From positions 6,060,880-6,124,879 of the forward strand of contig ML133383.1 of NCBI GenBank assembly GCA_003864495.1: DNA of 64,000 nucleotides, written 5' to 3'. Positions 1 through 12,961 of this stretch are shown piece after piece. Within the stretch, counting starts at the first letter, position 1; each line of letters opens with the position of its first letter. The notes under the pieces were generated by a model that was not told where the DNA came from, did not search any database, and saw only the letters and a program-made list of their open reading frames with translations. The position numbers and the translations under genes are program-made. Source of the DNA: Nemopilema nomurai (Eukaryota > Cnidaria > Scyphozoa > Rhizostomeae > Rhizostomatidae).

Positions 1-140
1 GAAATAAAGAACAATTTTTAGTAAGCTAGGCCAAAGATGACCAAAGAGACCTTGAGGTTGAATAGCATGAACTACAGAACTTAGGCTTACGTTGAATGAC
101 AATAACAAACTTTTGCCAAAAAAAATAGAATGTAACCTAC

Positions 141-3100
141 CTGATCACTTAAGGCATCAATGTAGTCTGGTTTGATTTTCAGCCAACCACTGCCTGAAAG
201 ACAACTATGCCTAAGAGTGCATTTCAAATGTGTAATGGGAGGCTTCTTGCCCTTTACAGTGCATTCTTTATGCAAGTGTAGTTTTTGGCACGGTCTAAAT
301 TTTTTTCCTTCTTAGCCTATTAATGTTATGATCTAAGAAATAAGAAGTCGAAAATGATCTTATTCAGTGTTAAAATGGAGCAGATGAATCTAGAAATGAA
401 TTTAGAAATGAAGTCCATTCTTGGATTGACTTAGTACCATGGATGAACTCTTCACGCACAAAAAGAATTTGAAATTAGATATTAAGAACTCTTCTCGAGG
501 AATTAGATCACATTTCACAAGGCACCTCTTCATACAATCTAATTGACTGAACTCTTAAAATGCAATCCGAGCAGTAAATTGGAAACCTAAGTAGGTCCTA
601 TTTTCAGTACGTTTAGTTAAATCTTTCAAAAGTGTTCATTGATTGCATCATATTATTAATCAGGCTGGAGAGAAATCTTCTCATGATGAGTGCTGCCGAG
701 AAATCTTTTAGGCTATGCAGAGGAAACATTGCGCAATTCATGTGGGAAAAAAATATGGTTGATTCTGCTTGGCAACGCGGTTTAGAAGAACTTTTCATTC
801 TCAAACAGAAATTATGGATATGCAAAATACCAATAGTGCGTTGACGATTCAGCAGCTGAAATACCTCGTCCTCAATATTCATGGCTTTCACTCCTATTCA
901 AGATGGACAACTTGGTAATTCTTACCTTTCCTCTTACTTGGTTTATACACCGAATTAGGATCCTTTATCACAATCCCTTCCTCTCTTTTATCAATCGCAT
1001 CATTGAGAGCATTGATCACATCTTCCCTTTAACAAAAGTCAGCAACACACTCTTTCACAATACAGAAAAGTACATATTTGAAAAGAATCTTTTAATTGCT
1101 AACCAATATGGCCAAAAATATTAAAACTAAACAAATATTTCTAGTTAACCAAAAGAGTGGGAGGACTCACTTATTCGTGTATTCAAGCTTTTTCTGATGC
1201 ATGTAAGAATAAAAGCTTGCTTAATTTCACCATCGAGCTAGCGATACTTGTATTAACATAAATAACCCCAATAAAAGAGTACAAAGGACTTCTTCAAGAA
1301 AGATAAGATCTTCTAAGCATCTTAAGTAGTAATATACATCAGATTTGATACAAACTTCTTAGAAGCTGTTCTTCTTTCAATAATCTGAATTCGCCCGGGA
1401 ATCGGCCGTATGACCCTGGAAGAAAAAGATGTTCTAAATCAACAGACTTCGAGAATCTTCAAGGCCTTATTTGATCATTCATCTGTCAGGTTTAAGCCAA
1501 CGAAAAATATTCACATAGTAATGATGTATTGGATAAGCCAAGTCTGTTGGTGGGAGAGATAATGAAAAGTTTCAAGAAATTTAATAACAGTGATGTTTTT
1601 TAACTTGCAATATGTCATAAAATGACTGTGATGGAAAGGAGTCTTCACATTACTCCATGTCCTGTACTTCTTAACAATATCATGTAAATGAAACATTTTT
1701 TTAAAGACAACTTTATATAAGAGGAGGCAATGCGTGTCAGAGGATTGTTGCTAGCTTATGTTGGCATGAAACACAAACTGGTTGTTCTGTGATGTAGAGT
1801 CTAACTTCTAAACATATCTAACTCACTTTTCAAGCTTTTCTATTCTCTGTTCCAAGGGCAAATTGGCCAGCTTTTCGTCGTTAAGTAGAAGGATATCAAA
1901 GACAACGAAACACGGCTGGGTTCCTTTGGAAAATGAGAACGTATTGAGTGTATGGTTTCAAAAGATTATCAAATGCCATCTAGTTAACTAATACCCCCAA
2001 GAAATGAGCCATGATGTTATTAGAATCCTGTTTAATTGACAAAATGACTATGAATTTTCGATGGCAATGAGTCAGTTGCTCCAACCAGTCATCAATCAGC
2101 ATACAGATTTAGTCTGGTTTGTTCAGTTGCATACTGACACGGGGCAAATGTTATTCAAAAAGGCTTTTCCAGCTTATCAAGCAAACCAACATCATATCGT
2201 AAAGCTTTTATCGGCTATAGACAAGCCAACAAATACACATGCAACGATTTACAATTATCCATTACTGACCACTTAATTCTTCGGCTTTAACATCTACGTT
2301 TCCTCCTTTTGGTCTGCAATTCGTTAACAATGAACATTAATGAAAGGTGATGAAGCAAGTTTATAAAATAAAAACTTTTTACAAGCTTACGTCAACAAGG
2401 AAAGTCAGCGACATATGATGAAAATATTTGTTGTCAAAAGAAAAACCAATACAATTAAATTAAAACTGCGAAAGAAACAACGAGACCCTACAATAAGAGT
2501 TGTACAGTAGATTAAATACAACTTGCTTTACTTGATGTAATTCGACGTTACTTTGATGAAATTCCTAACAAAACGCACTTCAACTGTCGCTGAACTTACA
2601 TGAATATCCCAGTGTTCGGGTCATAAGCTGTCATTTCTCCATCTAATATCAATGTCTTTACGTGGCTAATGGAGAACAAAAGCAAGAAATATCGACTTTA
2701 TTAAAACAGGCAAATGGCCTCCAAAAGGAGACACCGAACATAAAACAAGATATGTTTATTGGTTGAAGTAGATTTTCTCGTAGTGCTATCCACATTAGCT
2801 TTAACTTCAAAAACTCCATATTTTCATAATTCTTACCATATTTTCAAAAAGAATACTGTCGTTCTCACATACTCAGCAAAAAATTCACATTGAAAAAAGC
2901 TACTCTGAAAAAGTACTAGAACTGACATGTGGTGCAACAATTCTAAATGATTTTGCCATGCACGAAATAATGCAACATCTTTTAAAATGACACAAAATAC
3001 TTCATCGTAGCCGGAAACGATATATACTATAGTGTGCTGATGACAGAGGTTTTCCCCACATGACAAATTGTTGAGGTTCTTTTCAAAAAAGCTTCCCCAT

Positions 3101-6100
3101 TGAATTGAACGGAAAAATGATAGGAAAAGGTGAACAAATACTTTCAATGAAAATAATGTAGAAGGGCTAAATGACGAGTGAACTACCAAATACGTACGAC
3201 AAAAATGCAAACGAAAGATGAGGTGTCAAAGTTCCTTGGAAGATTGTCGTTCCAAATGATTCACTGTAGTCGTGGCAACTAGAACACGGAAACATCTATA
3301 GGCATACATTGAAAGGTAGCTATATTTGGTAGAAAGCATCCATTCAAAGATCTTACGAATGATGAATAGGCCCTGTGTCATAGACTTAACCTTGCTTTCC
3401 AAAATTAACCAAATATTGTATTAGCCTCATTTGATATTGAAAAAGAAAGACTCCGTACATAGGAATGTACACCTGGCTAGGAGACTTGGAGGGAGTTAAC
3501 AAACGCACGTTAGGATTTCTAAGCCATTTCCTTCTTTCAACCCATAATATTGAAGATTATAATAATACCAATACAAATAGAATTCTTCCAACATACCCTC
3601 TTGAGAAATATCGATATTCATCTCCATTTTTATGCAGCTGAATTCTCTCTCCATCAACTTTGGTTTCAATTAAAAAAGGCTTGTAGTTCATGAATTTCTC
3701 AACCTTAAGGAAAAATACAAATTCATAAATAAAGTACACATAAAAATAACCCTAGTAGCAATTAACTAATTATAAGTGCTAAATACTGGTGCATTTCATG
3801 ATTTTAAAACATAGGACAAATCAGTTTCTCTGCAAATTTGTAAAAATGAATGGAAATGAATGTAAAAATAAATGTTCAATGTGATTATGACGAATATTGA
3901 CCGCAGAAGGCGTTAGGTCACCTCTTTGAATGATGACCTTTGACCCAGCATTGGTCTGAATGGACAGAACAGATCAATGGCTGCCTCGCTCAGAGTGGTG
4001 TTCGGGTCTCGCAAATCTAAACAAACCTAAAAGGGAAATAAAAATCATGAACATAGTAAAGATTTCACAATGGTTATGATTGACCAATCAGCTTTACTTA
4101 ACACCTAACTTTAGAAGAGCCAAAGGGAAAAGACGAACCCTTTCTGTCTACAAAGAATTGGATTTTCCATTGAAATGTAGACAGACCCCAAAACAACTAG
4201 GTGAAAAGACGATCTAGCTTGCCGAATTATCCGAAAATTGTCGTTACTGTATGTTTTGGCAATCTGGATTCTCCAAAAGATTATAACCAATCACGCGCTC
4301 TGCTTATCACCCTATAGTGTTTTCGATCCGCAACTGGCTATTTATTCTGTCAGCTTTTGGTTATTTTCCGACGTTTGCATACTCTGAGGAGTGTCGGACG
4401 AAAAAAGTACTTTAAGTATGCAAAAACTAGTTTCGATTTTTCTAGTCATTGTAAAGTTAACCTTCAAATGAACGGTTTAAAGAATGAAGAAGGTAGAAAT
4501 CACACATGCCGTGGACAAAAGTGATAAAGATTGGTATGAACGATGATGACCAAATATCTGATCAAAATAAACTTAATACTTGTGAACGGAGCAGAACCTG
4601 ACCATTGCCAGCAAGTGCTCGACAGCAGTCTGTGCACAAATCACAAACACTATTTATCTCATTTAGTAAAGACCTTTTAAAACAATAATTGCTTATGCTC
4701 ATATTTGTTATTTCAGAGGTACACGAGAACAACCAGCAGATCAGAAGAGCTGTAAATAAATACCTTTGATAGACTGCTACACACATTGTACAGCTCAGCG
4801 GCATCAGGATGAAAAACTGAGAAAATGGAGTTTTCGCTTAGGCCGATTTTCAGCTCCTGTAAAAAAATGTTTGCGTGCTTGCCCTTAAAAGCCACGGATT
4901 TTATAAAATCACATAAAAAGAGAAGAAAATGTTTTCCTGCCAGTTTAAACTTGTATTATCCGGGTATAGTCTACTGAAAGGCAAACATCACTTGGTATCC
5001 TTCTACCACAATGCCAGGAGGAAATAGTTGGACATTTGCAATCATGACCTTCCTTGCAAGGGGCATCTTTCAGCAGGTCAATGCACCTTGCCGAAGGTAT
5101 TCCTCACAAAATGATATTTATTACATTGATCAGCTAGCTATAAATGCTTATTCCGTGAATCCCAGCTTTGCTTCTGTGCATTAAGAGAAAACTTCTGCGA
5201 ATACTTAGTGACTTTTAACAAGTACCAACCAGGCACAAGCTATTATAGTGACAAAGCAATTAAATATTAATTTCAGCTGGCCTAGTTGCATTCTTTGGGA
5301 CACTTTACCTATGCTCCTCACAGCATAAATATTTCATGTGAATTACAGGATTGCTAAATACCAAACCAGTTTTAACTGAGAAGCAGTTACTTTTTAATTA
5401 AATCTAAGAATTCAAAGGTGACTAAAAAATTGAAACAATTAGCAAATTTTAGCTCATCAATCATTATGAAGTCATCTACTTCCATTCCTTCAAAGTCTCA
5501 ATTCCCCTCTTGCTCAGTCCTTGGTATCTTAACCAAGCTCTCTGTGATGCTTAGATGTATTGAGATTCCATTCTAAAATTTTCCATAAAAATACAAGTCT
5601 AAAACTGGAATATGACATACATTTTAAAGGCACTCACTTTGAGGATCATCCTGATTAGCCACTTCTGTAAAACAGAAAGAAATGTTCAAACAATAAAAAT
5701 CAATTGCTAGAAAAGCTTTAGAAAGAAAACCATCAAATGATTTAAACGTATTTGAGCCAAAAAAACAACATTCTTAGAAGTTTTAGATTTACTTTAAAAG
5801 TGACAAACCTGTTCTATGGCACTTGTGTTTCTTATAAGCTTACAAATTTGAGTTTTTAGTTCATCACGCCTCTTTTCCAGATTGGCTAAAGCCATGGCAT
5901 CAAGGCAGGTATTCACATCACTTACTGTAAGACTGCAAAATTAAAAAAACAAGGCGGATTGAGGGGTGATCCATAGTTAAGGTTTGTCAAGAAGGATGGC
6001 ATCCACCAACATGTGAAGCATGAAATGCCAATGATAAATACTTGATGGTGTAAGTGGCTTGCATGTTTAGGACTGAAATTGTCATTAAGCCATTCTGCAC

Positions 6101-8240
6101 AAGTCACTAAATAGAGAAACTATTTTGTACATCTATTCAACTTTTTCTGTTTTGACTTGCCAAATTGTCATGTAATACGAAATAACAATAAATACAGTCA
6201 AGCAGCCAAGAGCCCTTGTGACTTGAGACTGGTAAGCATTCGTGACAAAATCAGTACAAATACAAATAATAGTACAAAGACTGTGGCATGTTTCATTACA
6301 GAAGAATATGGGGTGCTCCATTAATAAGGCTATGAGTGAAATTATAGAAAATGAAGGATGTGAAATTAGGACATAGCTGACATATCAATATTCCCAGACT
6401 AGCCTAAACCCCATTGAATTATAAAAAGTGCTGTAAAACTTCAATTAGGAATTCTTGTTATTCATCAATATTAGTCATAATTTATGTAAATATACAATTT
6501 TCAAAGATTCTGATCACTAACCCTCCTTGTTGAGGACATCTTTCTTTCAAAACAAGATATGCAACAGATGCAAAGTCACCAGCAATCTAGAAGGGGCAAG
6601 GGTGCTTTAGTCTGCATTTCCTTAGTCACTGTAATAGATATACAAAACATATAGTAGATTTGTAATTCAGTCTCGCATTATGTTCCTACTCAGAGCAAAA
6701 ATTCATTTTATCTTTTAACTATATGGCATAAGCTCATCTGCCACAAATGTCAGACATTACGACGTCAGATGTGTACTGTACCAACTATTTTAGCCAATCC
6801 ATCATTGATTTGTGGGGACCAGGCCTGCAGACTTCAATTTTTCTGCACAGATTTTGTGGTACAGTTTTGCCAAAAGACTAGAACATCATACAAGTATGTT
6901 TTTCTGGTAAATGGAGCCCAATAACCTCAAGTGCAGAATAGCCTTAGTTTGCAGTTAGAAGCCAAAGACCAGAGTGTTAAGGGTGAGGGCTCAATGAAAG
7001 GAAACCTGCAACTCTAGGTATCAAGTTGCAGAAAGATTTCAGATGAAGTTGTTTCAATTCAATACAAAGTGTTCACAGATCAAGCACTAAAAATAAAAAC
7101 TCAATTTCAACTTTAACTGCCAAAAGACCATAAAAACTACTTTACAGAAAGACCTTTACATCAGAAAGAACATGTGCAAAGATTAATTCATAAATCAAAG
7201 AAGAAAATAGTTTTGATGACATGACATACATTTCTTGCAGTTGATGGTGCTCTATAATTCAACAACTTCTTTGCATCGTCACTCTCCTTTGCTATGTTCA
7301 AGACATCTATGTAGTACTTTGCAAGAACAACCTAGAAGTTTTAAAAAATTCTTATTTGTATATATCATAACAATCTTGAAATAAAAAGAGAGCACCAAGC
7401 AACTTACTAAAAGCTCATTCATGAAAGCAGAAATGAGCTCATTTCTCAAAAGACATCTTACTTAAAAGTTACATTAAAAATAAAAAGCTTAATAATATTG
7501 CAATCAGAAGTTTCTGGTTGAGGCTTTATTTGGCACACTTTTGTAAGTTGGGGAAAATCGAATTCACATTTCCTAGATAATTGGTGATTCAAAAACAGCA
7601 AAAAATGCAAATTAATACCTCTTTCATCCCATAGGATGGTCTTTCCTTGTCAAGAGAGGGGAGGAAGAGACGCATGACCGGAAAGAAAGAGTCACTCTAG
7701 AGAAACAGAGTAAAAATCAATTTTTGATGCAACAATAGCAATCTAACATGCAAAGAAAAGTAGGCTAAATATCATAATTTCATAGTTAAATACTATAGAT
7801 CATATAAAACTCTATTGAATATCATAAATTATTAAAAGAAAGACAAGCACAACTAGTGGTTAAATGAAATTGACCAGTCGAGGAAGAACACAAATTTCTA
7901 TGGTCCATTTTAAGCCACTTCTACATTGTGAGTTTTAAAATTACACTAACAAAAATATTGAGAAAGCCTCTAGAATTTAGGTATTTACTCCTTTCAAAGG
8001 ATTACAAAATATCAAAATACAGGAAGGAGGCGTGGAAAGTAATATCAAAATAACCTTGTCTTCAACATTGACATGGATTTTGTTGTGTACTTCCCTCCAA
8101 CTGTGAAGAAATCTCTTAAAAATTTCTTTTTTCTTTTCCTTCCCTTGCACATCATCTATCTTTTGTATAACCATGCAAAGATCGAAAAAAGGAACCTGGT
8201 CGGACACAGTATGACGACTTCCCACTTCCTTCTCCGCCAT
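141..8240 (-). CDS. LIG4: DNA ligase IV, N-terminal 463 residues in 16 exons; 3' part beyond left edge
   Basis: ATP-dependent nuclear ligase that seals double-strand breaks in non-homologous end joining, with XRCC4. Exons in transcript order: 8055-8240, 7619-7696, 7230-7331, 6522-6586, 5809-5932, 5638-5664, 4764-4856, 3922-4026, 3597-3703, 3198-3278, 2600-2665, 2270-2313, 1827-1923, 1356-1415, 926-1026, 141-193. All junctions keep phase (1389 nt). The protein starts [10 protein letters not shown], has the DNA-binding domain ([24 protein letters not shown]), then nucleotidyltransferase motif [11 protein letters not shown] with the adenylated Lys near residue 275 (273 in human). Motif III is ILDGEM, motif [10 protein letters not shown], motif [10 protein letters not shown]. 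The OB-fold end and the BRCT repeats must lie left of base 1. Two exons are tiny (27 and 44 nt). The 44-nt exon (2270-2313) and its GTCAGT donor rest on phase and alignment. Family assignment is essentially certain; single boundaries are hand-called. Confidence 0.95.
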
Positions 8241-8492
8241 CTTGTTGTTTGCAACTCTCTTGGTTATGTTTACAAATTTCTTAAAGCTGCGGAGGAGCTG
8301 GCTGGCTGAGGAACACAAAAACTTGAAAACGGGTATTTTGAGTACACGAAACTAACAATGGAAAGAATTTCCAAACAAGAGAAAGGACTACGGTTAATTG
8401 CCCAACTTGCTGTGCAAACTGACAGCACAAACAAAACAGGCCAGCACATTATCGTCGCAACTCGGTGAGGAGCATTTCGAAGGAAAAGATCC
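8241..8492. promoter_or_regulatory. Divergent promoter region between LIG4 and the dynein light chain gene
   Basis: The two start codons (8240 on minus, 8493 on plus) face away from each other across only 252 bp, so both promoters and 5' UTRs must fit here. The stretch is less AT-rich than its surroundings and has no obvious TATA box. A bidirectional promoter is inferred from this layout; transcription start sites cannot be seen. Confidence 0.6.
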
Positions 8493-10928
8493 ATGGCTAA
8501 CGTAAAGTTTTCCAGCAACAGAAAAGGCGAAGAGGAGCAAATAATGTCCTTCTTTACAAGGTTTGTCTCTGGTTTTGTAGCCCCGCTGTTTCAGTCATCT
8601 GTTTTAATCTACCGTGACATTGATATAACTCAGTTGAGATCGAGTCGTCGATAAGGAAAGGAAGCAATGAGGAATCAGGAAACACAATTTCATTGCATTT
8701 TTAAGTCTGGTTTCCACATAATCGGACATGTTCTGAAACCAAAATTGATTAAAGACTTGATTTTGACGGTGGGGGAGTGAGTTTTCCCAGAATAAAACCA
8801 ATGGCTACGTGCATATGCCGCGTATATGAATATCATTCCATGCACGTTCTAATTTTTGAGGGGAAAATTCTCAAGTTCAACCTGGCCACGCCACGACGCT
8901 GTCTCGTATCTTTCCAACATTCTGGATGATAGAGGAGAAGGCTACGAGGTGTGGGTGATTCTACTTGATGAATAAACTGAGGTAGTAACAAAAGAGTAAT
9001 AAACACACCAACACATGCACGCCAAACGCTATTCACTATAATTATGCAGTAAGAATCCTATTACCAAGTCAGCAAGCGTTTAAAACAGATCCGACAAATT
9101 GAAAAAAAGACATAGCTACTGTCAGATTATCCAGTAGATATCAAGTTTTCGAATTTCTCATTTCTCCGGTTTTAGAAAAACTGCCTTTTTGGGAGTAGAT
9201 ATTGATCTTCTTTTCTTGATTAAAAGTTTAGCAAGAGTCTTAAATGACCTTTAGAGCAATCTTAAAAATGCATTTGGAATGTAGGAATGAAAAGGAATGA
9301 TGACAAAATTTAACCGCATCTAAAAATCGGTCGAGTAATCATCTCCTGAGATCTGCCGATTATACCAGATTACATACGGATTAGATAGGCTTGGCGATGT
9401 ACATAGAAGTTACTTGATTGGGTTTGCCTTTGGTTGTCATACTGGCAGGTACATAACTTGTTGGTGAACCGAGCCCCCGCGCAATGACCCTGCTGGAATG
9501 TATTGGTTTAACTTAATTTATGTCGAGGAAGGTATTTGGCAATTTAATGCCTCAACATTTCCGTCATATAAACACAGGACGGTTTGGCTAAATTGAGGAC
9601 ACAGTCAAAGCACTGTTCTATTTAGGATTTCATTCTAATTGAAGTATTCTTGTTGTTAGGGTGCTTGCTTTGGCAAAGCATAATATACCATAACCATGAT
9701 ACTCTGTGTTGTGCCAGGTTCTGCCTGATCATAAGTACCTAAGAATACAATAAAGCAGCAAATTCCAAGAGCACCCTACACTATTACCACAACTGAATTG
9801 AACACAACTGGTTTTCTGATAGTGTCCAGCTCGATCTTCCACCTTTGAAAGGTCTCTCTGAACTTGGTTACATCCAGTCACTGTCTCAACGCACAGGGTG
9901 AAGGCTCTAAAGCAGGGGTCTCAAACTCAATTTCCCTCGGGGCCGCTGGAGGCAGAGTCTGGGTGAGGCTGGGCCGCATCAGGATTCCCACAAGAAAAGC
10001 GCTGATAAAATGTGAACAAGTCCTTTGCAGCACTGGACAACCTGGGCTGGCCCTCTCATCTCCCTGGTACTGTTCGTACTCCATACTTAAAGTATGCAAA
10101 AACTATTTCCGCTTTTTTTTTGTCACTAACATTTCTTTAATATCTAGACGGGGGTCGCAAATTATCCTCACTCTGACCCCTGCTCTAAAGTAAGGTCCAC
10201 TAATAATGACCCAGGTCGTTGGTTGGCTCTACCCTGCAGGGATCAGTCTATCTTGTGAATATCACGTAGACTTTTAAAAATGAATATTAAATGATTGCTG
10301 AATGCTTTATTTGTTTTTACTGTTTTACATAGTTATGTAGAATGTGAACAGAGGTTCATTGACGATAGCATTTCATTGACGAGCAAATATCCTTTTCCCA
10401 ACTCGCACTATAGCCTTCTGATTGTCAAAACCAGTGCTAGAAGCATTTTATGTAAAGTAAAGAAAATCACTCATTAAGGAGACTTCGGGTCATGAAAAGA
10501 TTCTTTGAAGACCAGGGATCGGCTTTGAACCGCAAATAGTTGCAATTGGATACTTTTGCGTGTCTATAACCTTCATTGGCTGTTTCCAAATAGAGGCTAA
10601 CGTACTTTCAAACCGCAGGCAACCAAAGTCGTCACCTGATATCGAGGCTAGGCTGAACAGAATAAAGCAACACGAAGGAGTGCAGGGCGTGATTGTCGAG
10701 AACCACGAGGGCATTGCGATCCGATCGACGCTGGACAACCCCACTACACAGCTTTATCTGCAACACTGCCGACATCTTATTCGCCTTGCAAGACATACCG
10801 TCCGCGATATCGACCCGACGGACGATTTGAAGTTCTTCAGAGTGCGAAGCAAGAAAAGTGAACTACTTATTGCACCCGACCAGGGCTATACAATAATTGT
10901 TATTCAGTCATGCTCTGGACAAAGTTAG
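8493..10928 (+). CDS. DYNLRB: Roadblock/LC7-type dynein light chain with N-terminal extension
   Basis: Light chain that dimerises and binds the dynein intermediate chain, in cytoplasmic or axonemal dynein. Exons 8493-8560 and 10619-10928, joined in frame (AG|G gives Arg), encode 125 residues. The roadblock domain starts near residue 29 and covers the family landmarks GVQGVIVENHEGIAIRST, TVRDIDPTDDLKFFRVRSKK and the C-terminal strand YTIIVIQ. The usual family length is about 96 residues, so there is an extra N-terminus of about 28 (MANVKFSSNRKG..., then QPKSSPD). Exon 1 is assigned because it has an ATG in a good context, an AAG|GTTTGT donor and exactly the phase needed. The 2-kb intron holds a hAT MITE. 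The divergence of the core from DYNLRB1/2 leaves open an axonemal LC7 paralogue. Confidence 0.85.
9913..10182. mobile_element. Non-autonomous hAT-type element (MITE), 270 bp
   Basis: The element begins CAGGGGTCTCAAAC and ends with the inverted GACCCCTG. It is flanked on both sides by the 8-bp direct repeat CTCTAAAG (9905-9912 and 10183-10190). CAGGGGTC-type ends with an 8-bp target-site duplication are characteristic of hAT transposons. No transposase fits in 270 bp, so it was mobilised in trans. It is more GC-rich than the surrounding intron. The intact target duplication suggests a fairly recent insertion into the dynein light chain intron. Confidence 0.82.
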
Positions 10929-11048
10929 AAGAAATAATCAACATTATCTAAGTCTACAATATATTCCACATTATGTCAAGGATTTTTAGATACAAACAAT
11001 TTTTTTATGCTGATTGGCTTTTAATAGTTAGCATACCCATGCATTGTA

Positions 11049-11054
11049 AATAAA
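11049..11054 (+). terminator. Probable poly(A) signal of the dynein light chain gene
   Basis: Canonical AATAAA about 120 bp after the stop codon at 10928. It is the first such hexamer downstream and sits at a sensible distance for a 3' UTR. Confidence 0.5.
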
Positions 11055-11379
11055 AATCTTCTGATCTTGATAGAAATGAAATCGTCTTCATCGTGTTTAT
11101 GTTTGGTCTTAAGAAAGGGGGCTATGGGTGCCTCTACAATATAGAGGATGCTTATCAGTTTGGCATGGAAAACCTACCAAATGTTCGACTTGCCCCTGTT
11201 GGAAATAGTCTCTTGTTGGTCCTACTTGCTACTAAATAGATGCTCTGAGGAAAGAGAGACAATACGTTGCCCTGATTTGTTTCCTTTGTAATTAAACTCA
11301 ATTTCTGCCACTCCAAAGATCACCACCTGGCTGCACATTCATAATTGCGCCAAGCTTACAAAATTCACTCTTTGGTGCA

Positions 11380-11695
11380 TCATGCCATCGTGCTCCTCCA
11401 TTTCTTTCTTTTTATTTTATTTCTCTTTCATCGTTTCCTTTTCATTCCATTTTTTCCATTTCTTCCTTTTTACACAATTTCTCTTCCCCCCTTCTTTTTT
11501 ACACAATTTCTCTTTCATTTCTTCTCTCTTTTTTCCTCTTACCTATTCTCTTTTATCTCCTTTCTAACAACGCATATCTTCCCTTTTTCAACTGCGTTTC
11601 TCCCCTTTTTCTTCTACCTTTCCTTGACCTTTCGTCTCCCATCTTCACCCTTCTTCTCCATTTCGGCTTCCGCCCTCCCTTCATTCCCACCAGTT
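11380..11695 (+). repeat. Long pyrimidine-rich low-complexity tract
   Basis: About 300 bp in which the plus strand is almost all C and T, with imperfectly repeated TTTCTC/TTCC blocks and a duplicated ACACAATTTCTCTT segment. It lies between the dynein light chain gene and the first cysteine-rich gene. The long open frames it gives (Phe/Leu/Ser-rich) are compositional artefacts. The rest of 10929-12015 holds no gene that I can see. Confidence 0.8.
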
Positions 11696-11867
11696 AAGCT
11701 TAATATAGGTTCAATAAATCAACAAATGATGAAAGTGAACGGACGATGACAGAAGTCAAAAGAGGTATCATCGAAATAAAAAGAATTCATTGTTTGTCAA
11801 TAGAGAAAACACCCATTTTGGAGTAAGCTCGTTTTTTGTGCGAATATATCAGAAATTGAGTGAAAAC

Positions 11868-11873
11868 TTTATT
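11868..11873 (-). terminator. Possible poly(A) signal of cysteine-rich gene 1
   Basis: AATAAA on the minus strand about 145 bp past the stop codon at 12016. Position is the only support. Confidence 0.35.
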
Positions 11874-12015
11874 CGAGTTTTGGTGTTCTTTTGCTCACCC
11901 CCTGCCTGGAAAGCACTTGAAACCAGATGCAGTTCATTTCCTGCAACTCTACCTAATGATTTTCTATGGCATAACTAGGATAATGCACTAAAATCTACAA
12001 ACTTGAAAGAAGACA

Positions 12016-12961
12016 TTAACCAAAAAGCATCCACGTACTTACTGCATAGACTACAAACACAATAGATGTACTTCCTAGGCTGAAGCTTGAAGCATATCCG
12101 TTTGACACGAAGGGGTCATCAACGAATATTGGACCTACGCAGTTGGTACATTGGCGAGAAAAACTGCACTTGCTCCCTTTTACACATGTGAGAGAGCAGT
12201 TTCCTGCGGGACAATAGAGAGTGCCCCATCCATTAACATCGCTGAACTTCACGTCGCAAGAGCCATTGATGCACCAGGCTTCTGCATACTTTGACTTGAT
12301 GTTCATCTTGCAGCCTCCGCCCAAGCACCTTGGGTAGCATTCGGTCCTATCACCGGGACCATCACAAGTCATATTGCAGTTGGATTTTCTGCATTGTGGG
12401 AAGCAAAGTCTGGCGAAACAGTTCATGTCTGGGCAATTTTCTTCACATCCTAGTTGGCAGGGTTTCTGGAAAGAGGATGTGAAATGATTTCACGATACAA
12501 GTTATGTTATTCACGCAATCCTACAGTTCCTTTTTGATAGATGAAAAAGCCAGGCTTTGAGATACTTCGCGTTTCGTGAGATACCTCACGAAAATATAAT
12601 CGTGTCAACTTATTCTTTGGAAAACTGTAGCCAGAGCAGGCATAATTTGGGAAAATTCTCATTTGCAGGCACAGTTACACATACTGTTAAACAATGGCGA
12701 GTGCGTACTTACGACGACAGAAGCCTTTTGAATATTGCAAGCTAGTTTTGGACAGCTGCCCTTCATGCACTGGGTAAAACAGCCCCCTTCGGAGGAGCAA
12801 GATGTTGTACATTGACTCGTATAGCAGTATTGTTCACATAAGGCCGTTGCATCAGTGCAGGTCTTCATGTGGCAAACACTCGCAGTGCAGTTTTGCAATT
12901 CAGCATTTACGAGGTGAAGAATGAGGCCAAAGAGCCATATGTGCATGCCAAGCTTCACCAT
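12016..12961 (-). CDS. Secreted, cysteine-rich, probably GPI-anchored protein 1 (232 aa)
   Basis: I do not recognise the family. Exons 12713-12961 and 12016-12465, joined in phase 0, encode 232 residues. There is a signal peptide (MVKLGMHIWLFGLILHLVNA), then about 190 residues with a cysteine every 3-10 positions. Exon 1 gives an NCTASVC...TC...C.QYCYTS.C...C block. Exon 2 gives a NCPDM start, ECYPRCLGGGCK in the middle and CTNCVGPIFVDDPF near the end. The last 25 or so residues are small, then hydrophobic and without a charged tail (STSIVFVVYAVSTWMLFG), which fits a GPI-attachment signal. Short repeated G-x-C-x-x-x-C steps could form a disulphide-laddered solenoid or small knotted modules; that is inference. 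Next to a clear paralogue at 15941-17157 in the same orientation. The start could instead be the second ATG (GMHIW); both leave a signal peptide. Confidence 0.85.

Noticed and set aside
11345..11749. 134-residue Phe/Leu/Ser-rich frame resembling a membrane protein
   Set aside because: Lies in a pyrimidine-rich low-complexity tract; overlapping frames look alike.
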